Of a stretch of DNA of 64,000 nucleotides, positions 58,543 through 64,000 are shown piece after piece (the stretch's first letter is position 1; the number at the start of each line of letters is the position of its first letter). Source of the DNA: Streptomyces sp. NBC_00683 (GTDB lineage Bacteria > Actinomycetota > Actinomycetes > Streptomycetales > Streptomycetaceae); contig NZ_CP109013.1 of the NCBI RefSeq assembly GCF_036226745.1, positions 4,464,001 through 4,528,000 on the forward strand, read 5' to 3'. Under the pieces are notes generated by a model that was given only the letters and a program-made list of their open reading frames with translations, searched no databases and was not told the origin of the DNA. The position numbers and the translations under genes were made by a program.

Positions 58543-59751
58543 TCAGCTCGCGGCACCGGCGAGTTCGCCCGACGGCTCGGCCGGTTCGGGGGGCAGCGTG
58601 CCAGGAGCGGCGTACAGGTGCTGGTAGGCGTACGCGGCCAAGGCCATGGTCATGTGGTGGTGCCAGCCGGGGAAGGAGCGGCCCTCGAAGTCCAGGACGC
58701 CGAACCGTTTCTGTAGCGTGGCGACGGTCGACAGGGCCGCGGCGCGGCTGCGCGTGAGCCGCAGGACCTCCTCCACGCGCCGGTCCGTGAGCGTGGTCAT
58801 CCAGTACCGGGCGGGCTGCCGGCCGTCCGGGTCGGGCCGCTCCAGGACGCGGTACGTGCGGGAGGCGCTCTCGTCACCGGCGCCGAGTCCCGGCAGCCGC
58901 ACCGTTCCCGCGTACGCGTGGATCGGCACCGCTTCGGTGCGGCCCTGTGCGGTTCGCCGGACCAGTACATGGGTCTGCCGGGCGTGCCGCAGCTCCATCA
59001 GCTCGCCCACGGTGCTCACGGTGGGCGTGTGCTGGCCGGTGAGCACGAGCCGGTCCGGGTCCACCTCGCACACCACGTCGTGCCGTAGCCGGGCGAGCCC
59101 CGCGAGTACCCTGCACGCGTCGTCCCACCCCGTCAGGTCGAGTACCCAGGGGATACGGGGCAGTTGGGGCTGCGCGGACACGTCGGCGGCGTAGCCGAGG
59201 ACGTAGGCGCCGGCGGGGCGCCCGGTCTCGGTCTCCGGTATGCGTGCACGGCGCCTGCGTTCCCTGTCCGAGTCCCAGGGTCCGTCGAGCACGATGCTCC
59301 AGTCCACCGGGAAGCAGTGGGTGGCGGTGGCCAGGAAGAGGCCCATGGCGCGCTGGCAGTTGACGGTCTGTCCGGTTGCCGTGTCCACGCGCCGGTGTAC
59401 GCCCACCGAGTGCTCGCCGCGTTTGGGGATGATGAGTTCGGCGACGGTCCAGGCGTGCGGTGTCGCACTCGCGGCGATCCGCCGGGCGAGCTTGCGGCGC
59501 ACCGGCTGCCAGTCCCACGGGCTGGCGTTGATGAACCGGTGCAGCCCGTGTGCCGCGGCCGAGGGCAGCGGCTTCGCCAGCGCCATGCGCCGCGGGGTCT
59601 TCTTGCCGGAGACATGGATCAGGGCCCACAGGTACAACTGGGCCCAACGGCGTTGCTCCGCCCGGCGGAACGGCCGGAAGATCTCGTCCATGAACGTCTG
59701 CATGCGCGCCCATTCGCCCGGCACGGCTGTGCGTAACTCCCTTGACGACAT
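58543..59751 (-). CDS. Transposase-like protein of the IS701 family, probably domesticated
   Basis: 402 residues, similar in length to IS701 transposases. The order of segments is preserved (WELIIPKRG... SVGVHRRVDTATGQTVNCQRAMGLFLATATHCFPVDWSIVLDGPWDSDRERRRRARIP, then PWVLDLTGWDDACRVLAGL). The first catalytic Asp pair, usually DDTGFPK, reads AELIIPK (104-110), so the protein should not cut DNA. No terminal repeats were found around it. It sits between a regulator and an exporter; a regulatory or DNA-binding role is inferred. Confidence 0.8.
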   Translation of the reverse strand: MSSRELRTAVPGEWARMQTFMDEIFRPFRRAEQRRWAQLYLWALIHVSGKKTPRRMALAKPLPSAAAHGLHRFINASPWDWQPVRRKLARRIAASATPHAWTVAELIIPKRGEHSVGVHRRVDTATGQTVNCQRAMGLFLATATHCFPVDWSIVLDGPWDSDRERRRRARIPETETGRPAGAYVLGYAADVSAQPQLPRIPWVLDLTGWDDACRVLAGLARLRHDVVCEVDPDRLVLTGQHTPTVSTVGELMELRHARQTHVLVRRTAQGRTEAVPIHAYAGTVRLPGLGAGDESASRTYRVLERPDPDGRQPARYWMTTLTDRRVEEVLRLTRSRAAALSTVATLQKRFGVLDFEGRSFPGWHHHMTMALAAYAYQHLYAAPGTLPPEPAEPSGELAGAAS

Positions 59752-59944
59752 GTAACGCTACGCCCCTTCGATACTCGTATTCGCTCGCACCCAGGTGGAT
59801 ACATGGCACGTACGTACGAGGCGAAAGTACCGTCCGGGGAGTCGTTTTCCTGGGTTGGCCGCCTATTCTGCAACTTCGCGGCCTGACCTGCGCAAACGCT
59901 GCACGGAAGGGTGTGCGGGAGGGATTCGGGCGGGCAGCGGAAAC

Positions 59945-59965
59945 GGCTCCACCAGTGGTGGAGCC
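59945..59965. terminator. Hairpin in the gap between MFS exporter and transposase-like gene
   Basis: GGCTCCAC (59945-59952) with GTGGAGCC (59958-59965), loop CAGTG. It lies 80 bases beyond the exporter stop. The rest of 59752-60044 contains the CGTACGTACG palindrome near 59808 and no gene. Confidence 0.6.
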
Positions 59966-60044
59966 ATTACCTGAACCCGGTCGGTGAAGTGTCAAAACAT
60001 CATGAACATCCCGGCGGCGTGGGACGGGCCCCGCGCGTGGCGGA

Positions 60045-61301
60045 TCAGCTCGGCTCCGGGCCGACGTCCTGGGACACCTGGCGCGTGGCGGGGAAGCCGG
60101 CGCCGCGTGCGTAGAGGACGACCGCGATCACCGGCAGCAGGAGCAGCAGGACGGTCCAGGGGAAGGATTCGCTGCCGGCCACGTCGAGCAGGATGCCGCC
60201 GATGATGCCGCCGCCCGCCATGGCGACGTTCCAGAGGGTGACGAGCATGGCCTGGGCCGCGTCGGCGGATTCACCGCCCGCGTCACCGACCGCGGTCTGC
60301 AGCAGGGTGGGCACCCCGCCCCAGCCCAGGCCCCACAGGACGGCCGCGACGTACACGAGTGCGGTCGTGTCGGAGACAACGGCCAGGAGCGCGGCGGCCA
60401 CGGCGACCAGCAGGGCGCCGGCGATCGTGAGGCTGCGCAGCCGGTGCTGGATCTGGGCGCCGACGATCCAGATGCTCGCCAGCGAGGCGGCGCCGAAGAC
60501 GAGGAGGACCAGGCCGGTGCTGTCGTCCAGGCCCAGGTCGTCGAGGAACGCGGCGATATAGGCGTACAGGATGGTGTGGGCCAGCACGAAGACGAGCGTG
60601 ACGAACAGGACCGGGGTCACGCCGGGGATGCGCAGGGTGCGCAGCATCTTCGGCCGCTCGCCGCGTTCCTGCCCCGGGTAGTCCGGCACGGCCGCGAAGA
60701 TCCACAGCAGGAGCACCACCGTGAGCGCCGTCATCGAGAGGAACGCCACGCGCCAGCCGAGCGCCTCGCCGAGGAAGGTCCCGGCGGGTACGCCGATGGA
60801 GAGTGCGACGGGAATGCCCGCCATGGCGATGGCGATCGCCCTGCCCTGGAGATGTACGGGCGCGAGACGCCGCGCGTAGCCGGCGAGCAGGGCCCAGGCC
60901 AGACCGGCCGCGACACCCGCGACGAACCGGGCCACCATCGTCAGCTCGTAGACGGACGACACCGCTGTGACGGTGTTGGCCAGGGCGAATCCGGCCATGG
61001 CGGCGAGCAGCAGCCCCTTGCGCCGCCAGCCCGCGGTGGCCGCGGTCAGCGGGATCGCGGTCAGGGCGGTGCCGATCGCGTAGATCGTCACGGTCTGGCC
61101 GGTCGCGGACTCGCTCACCCGCAGGTCGTCGCTCATCGCGGTGAGCAGCCCCGCGGGGAGCGTCTCGGTGAGGCAGGTGATGAAGACGGCGGTGGCGAGG
61201 GCGAGCAGGGCCAGGAGCGGGAGCTTCTGCTGCTCCTGGCCGCCGCTCTTCGTTTCCGGTGCCGCGGCTGAATCGGCCGCGGTGTCGGGCACGGTGCTCA
61301 T
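60045..61301 (-). CDS. MFS transporter, DHA1 type
   Basis: 418 residues from ATG 61301 with 12 predicted membrane segments. The start TVPDTAADSAAAPETKSGGQEQQKLPLLALLALATAVFITCLTETLPAGLLTAMSDDLRVSESATGQTVTIYAIG and the motif GWRRKGLL (loop 2-3) identify the AraJ/Cmx-type drug exporter branch. It would export the product of the cluster or protect the cell. The SDR gene lies 58 bases upstream in the same direction. Confidence 0.93.
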   Translation of the reverse strand: MSTVPDTAADSAAAPETKSGGQEQQKLPLLALLALATAVFITCLTETLPAGLLTAMSDDLRVSESATGQTVTIYAIGTALTAIPLTAATAGWRRKGLLLAAMAGFALANTVTAVSSVYELTMVARFVAGVAAGLAWALLAGYARRLAPVHLQGRAIAIAMAGIPVALSIGVPAGTFLGEALGWRVAFLSMTALTVVLLLWIFAAVPDYPGQERGERPKMLRTLRIPGVTPVLFVTLVFVLAHTILYAYIAAFLDDLGLDDSTGLVLLVFGAASLASIWIVGAQIQHRLRSLTIAGALLVAVAAALLAVVSDTTALVYVAAVLWGLGWGGVPTLLQTAVGDAGGESADAAQAMLVTLWNVAMAGGGIIGGILLDVAGSESFPWTVLLLLLPVIAVVLYARGAGFPATRQVSQDVGPEPS

Positions 61302-61359
61302 GTGGTGGACTCCGGATCTTCTGGGGGAATCTGGGAATCTGGGGACGTGGTGCTCCGGG

Positions 61360-61902
61360 TCACGGCGGCCCGAGGCCGCCGTCCACGGGGAGCCGGGCGC
61401 CCGTCGTGAAGGTCGCCTCCGTGGCCAGGAAGAGCGCGGCACGGGCCACCTCCTCGGCGGCGCCGAGACGGCCCATCGGCGGCAGGGGTGCGGCGCCGGC
61501 GCCCGGCGCCGCGATACAGCCCGGGGCCACCGCGTTGACGCGGATACCGCGCGAGACGAGCTCCGCGGCGAGCGCCGTGACGGCGACGGGGGACGGGGCC
61601 GGGGCCGTGAGCACGATCGCGCCGCCGTCCCCGAGGTGCCGCAGCAGCGGCAGCACGGTGGGTACCGCGTCGGCGAAGAGCAGATCGATCCCACCGTCGG
61701 GGCCGAGACCGGCCTCTACGGCGTCCGGGGCCAGGACGCGGGCGGCGGAGCCGAGTTCGGAGCCCGCGTGGACGCGGTCCTGGGCGGTGCGGGCGGTCAG
61801 CAGGACCGTCGCACCGCCTTCCACGAGGCGCTTGGCGATGGCCAGGCCGATGCCGGTGTCCTCACCGACGACCAGGGCCTTCCTGCTCGCGTACTTGGTC
61901 AC
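61360..61902 (-). CDS. Degenerate short-chain dehydrogenase lacking Tyr-x3-Lys
   Basis: 180 residues from GTG 61902 (GGGAGGGAG upstream); classical SDRs have about 250. The cofactor motif VVGEDTGIGLAIAK and the C-terminal RGIRVNAVAPGCIA...GARLPVDGG are intact, but the segment with catalytic Ser and YxxxK is missing: the line runs from AIVLTAPAPSPVAVTALAAELVSRGIRVN. It cannot catalyse hydride transfer in the usual way and may serve as a sensor or scaffold, or be a decaying gene. It overlaps none of its neighbours and diverges from the SARP gene. Confidence 0.82.
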   Translation of the reverse strand: MTKYASRKALVVGEDTGIGLAIAKRLVEGGATVLLTARTAQDRVHAGSELGSAARVLAPDAVEAGLGPDGGIDLLFADAVPTVLPLLRHLGDGGAIVLTAPAPSPVAVTALAAELVSRGIRVNAVAPGCIAAPGAGAAPLPPMGRLGAAEEVARAALFLATEATFTTGARLPVDGGLGPP

Positions 61903-62086
61903 GGCTGCCGCTCCCTCCCGGGCTGTCGTCTCCTGCCGGTGCGTGGTGCCGCCCGGCGGGTACGACTGTGCGCCGTGGCACTTCGGGGAACCTTCGGAAG
62001 CGCTGACGGTCCGGACGGCGAACCGCCCCGGGCGCGGGATCCGTCGGCTCCGGGACGCGGACCCCCGGACATGTACGGTGGCGCGT

Positions 62087-64000
62087 ATGCGGTTTGGGGT
62101 GCTCGGGCCACTGGTGGTGTGGGACGACGAGGGACAGGAAGTCAAGGTCCCCGAGGTCAAGGTCCGGGCGCTGCTCGCGGATCTGCTCGCGCGCGACGGG
62201 AGCCCCGTCTCCGCGGACCGTCTCATCCAGGACCTCTGGGGCGACGAACCGCCGGGCAAGCCCACGGGTGCGCTGCAGGCCAAGGTCTCCCAGCTGCGCC
62301 GGGTCATCGGACGGGACCGGGTGGTGCGGCAGCCGCCGGGCTACCGGCTGCGGCTCGGCGACGGCTCCGAGGAGGTGGACGCCGCACGCTTCCGCGCCCT
62401 CGTGACCCGGGCCCGCCCGCTGCGGGACCCGCGCGCCCGTGCCGCACTGCTCACCGAGGCCCTCCAGCTGTGGCGGGGACCGGCGTACGCGGACTTCGCG
62501 GACGAGGAGTTCGTACGGGGGGCGACGCAGCGCCTCGCGGAGCAGCGGCTGACCGTGCTGGAGGAACAGGCGGAGGCCCGCCTGGAGGCCGGCGACCACG
62601 TGCTCCTGGGCGGGGAGCTCGCCGACCTCGTGTCGCAGTACCCGCTGAGGGAGCGGCTGCGCGCCGTACAGATGCGGGCGCTGTACGCGGTGGGCCGCCA
62701 GAGCGAGGCCCTCGCGTCGTACGACGACCTGAGGGCCCGGCTCGCCGGGGAACTGGGGGTCGACCCCGGCCCCGAGCTCGGCGCACTGCGCCAGGCGGTG
62801 CTCCGGCAGGACCCGGTGCTGACCCCCGGGCCGACGGCAGCCGGCCCCGCCGACGGCGTCCCCGCGGAGGCGGCGGACCTCGCCGCTGCGGGCCCGCACG
62901 CGCAGTCGAACCTTCCCGTCCCCCTCACCCCCCTGATCGGACGCCGCCGATCCCTCGCCCACCTGTCCCAGCTCCTCGGACAGGCCAGGCTGGTGACCCT
63001 CACGGGCCCCGGCGGCGTCGGCAAGACGCGCCTGGCCGTGGCAGCCGCAGCCGCGGAACGGGACAGCGCGCAGGCCGGTGAACTCCCGGACGGCATCTGG
63101 CTCGTCGAGTTCGCCGGCGTCCGCGCAGGCACCCCTGCCGACCTCGCCCAGGTCGTCGCCGCCACCCTCGGTATCCGGGACGACGCCCCCTCCGCCCTGC
63201 CGGGCACCGGCACCAGCACCCCCTCCCCGCCGCATCGCCTGGCCGCCGCCCTCCGGGACCGCCGCACCCTGCTCGTCCTGGACAACTGCGAGCACGTCGT
63301 CGACGCCGCCGCCGAACTCGCCGATCTGCTCCTGCGCACGGCCCCCGGGCTGCGCGTCCTGGCCACCGGCCAGGAGCCGCTCGGTCTGGCGGGCGAGGCG
63401 GTGTTCCTGGTCAAGCCCCTCCCGACCGCGGACGCCGTCCAGTTGTTCATGGAACGCGCCGCCGCTTCCGCGCCGGGCTTTCCGCGTGAACCGGACGCGT
63501 CGGAGCGCGAGGCCGTCGCCGGGATCTGCCGCCGGCTCGACGGCATCCCGCTCGCCCTCGAACTCGCCGCCACCCGCGTGCACGTCCTGGGCGTACGGGA
63601 ACTGGCGGCCCGTCTGAGCGACCGTTTCCGGGTCCTGACCTCCGGGCAGCGCGGCGCGCCCGCGCGTCAGCAGACCCTGCGGGCGGTGATCGACTGGAGC
63701 TGGGAGCTGCTCAGCGCGCCCGAGCGCATCGTCCTGCGCCGCCTCGCCGTGCACAGCGACGGCTGCGACCTGGACGCCGCGGAAGCGGTGTGCTCGGGCG
63801 ACGGCGTCGCCCGGGACGAGGTGCTCGACCTCGTCACGCGGCTCGTCGACCGGTCCCTCGTCGTCGTGGTGGACGGGCCCACGGGGCCCCGCTACCGGCT
63901 CATGGAGTCGGTCGCCGCGTACGCGACGGAACGGCTGCACGAGATGGAGGACCTCGCCGCCGTACGCGACCGCCATCTGCGCCACCACCTCGCGCTCGCC
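62087..64000 (+). CDS. SARP/AfsR-type transcriptional activator with NB-ARC, 3' end missing
   Basis: First 638 codons; it continues past the right edge. Winged-helix domain (1-90: MRFGVLGPLVVWDDEG...LQAKVSQLRRVIG), bacterial transcriptional activation domain BTAD (about 95-240), then an NB-ARC ATPase with Walker A LTGPGGVGKTRLAVA (about 302-316) and Walker B LLVLDNCEHVV (about 395). Architecture equals AfsR without the TPR end seen so far. SARPs activate biosynthetic clusters by binding direct repeats next to the -35 box. It is divergent from the SDR-exporter pair and is the probable activator of the carrier-protein cluster. Confidence 0.92.
   Translation, partial: MRFGVLGPLVVWDDEGQEVKVPEVKVRALLADLLARDGSPVSADRLIQDLWGDEPPGKPTGALQAKVSQLRRVIGRDRVVRQPPGYRLRLGDGSEEVDAARFRALVTRARPLRDPRARAALLTEALQLWRGPAYADFADEEFVRGATQRLAEQRLTVLEEQAEARLEAGDHVLLGGELADLVSQYPLRERLRAVQMRALYAVGRQSEALASYDDLRARLAGELGVDPGPELGALRQAVLRQDPVLTPGPTAAGPADGVPAEAADLAAAGPHAQSNLPVPLTPLIGRRRSLAHLSQLLGQARLVTLTGPGGVGKTRLAVAAAAAERDSAQAGELPDGIWLVEFAGVRAGTPADLAQVVAATLGIRDDAPSALPGTGTSTPSPPHRLAAALRDRRTLLVLDNCEHVVDAAAELADLLLRTAPGLRVLATGQEPLGLAGEAVFLVKPLPTADAVQLFMERAAASAPGFPREPDASEREAVAGICRRLDGIPLALELAATRVHVLGVRELAARLSDRFRVLTSGQRGAPARQQTLRAVIDWSWELLSAPERIVLRRLAVHSDGCDLDAAEAVCSGDGVARDEVLDLVTRLVDRSLVVVVDGPTGPRYRLMESVAAYATERLHEMEDLAAVRDRHLRHHLALA

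Noticed and set aside
58543..59751. Active insertion sequence
   Set aside because: The first catalytic Asp is absent and no terminal inverted repeats or target duplications were seen on either side.

Overview
The window is about 70% GC, with the codon bias, GTG/TTG starts, short intergenic gaps and G-rich ribosome binding sites of a Streptomyces chromosome. No rRNA, tRNA, prophage or CRISPR array was seen. Markers that point to the genus include an AfsA/ScbR gamma-butyrolactone locus, an SCO5918-family gene beside a cold-shock gene and a DEAD-box helicase, a GH11 xylanase, a class F sortase, an Rpf-like protein and a SARP regulator with an NB-ARC domain.

Layout. 1-10.1 kb: housekeeping and membrane genes. 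These are an RCK fragment cut by the window edge, two paralogous OB-fold/NfeD-like membrane proteins that share an upstream palindrome (one lies directly upstream of a flotillin), a KhtT/KhtU-like antiporter pair, a peroxiredoxin and an alpha/beta hydrolase. 10.4-13.6 kb: a cold-shock block (MerR-like regulator, CspA with a long leader, DEAD-box helicase, SCO5918-family protein). 14.8-18.9 kb: a signalling locus with an AfsA-like butyrolactone synthase, a ScbR-like receptor and an 18-bp palindrome between them, followed by an SDR, a second receptor-like TetR protein and a divergent quinone oxidoreductase. 19-24.5 kb: cell-wall and surface genes (PGRP amidase, Rpf with LysM, sortase, CRP-like protein, ABC-F protein).

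24.8-44 kb: secreted hydrolases and their regulators. These include a CBM2 esterase, a CE4 deacetylase, an SGNH hydrolase, a GH11 xylanase, a subtilisin and a zinc metalloprotease. The deacetylase and the xylanase share the palindrome CGAAACTTTCG in their promoter regions, which suggests a small xylan regulon. A 1540-residue HEAT-repeat protein, an alkylsulfatase, an APH(3')-like kinase and an HxlR/imine-reductase pair are also here.

44-64 kb: the most unusual region, a probable biosynthetic gene cluster built on an amino-group carrier protein. Twelve genes run in one direction from 56.7 to 44.0 kb, many with 4-bp overlaps: a DRE-TIM carboligase-like enzyme, LysW, LysX, LysY and LysZ homologues, a class I glutamine amidotransferase-like protein, a Glu/Leu dehydrogenase, an adenylate-forming ligase, a PLP aminotransferase, a FAH-family protein and two flavin monooxygenases. 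The remaining lysine-pathway genes are absent, so a non-proteinogenic amino acid or a metabolite made from one is likelier than lysine. The carrier protein ends in RDWGQ rather than the canonical EDWGE, so the glutamate that normally carries the substrate is replaced by glutamine. The cluster is flanked by an Asp/Glu-racemase superfamily enzyme, a response regulator lacking its phosphorylation site, an IS701-type transposase homologue that has lost its first catalytic aspartate, an MFS exporter, an SDR lacking its catalytic tyrosine, and a SARP/AfsR-type regulator that runs off the right edge. Repeats of TGTCAGG spaced by about one or two helical turns lie upstream of the operon and could be the binding site of the SARP or of the response regulator.
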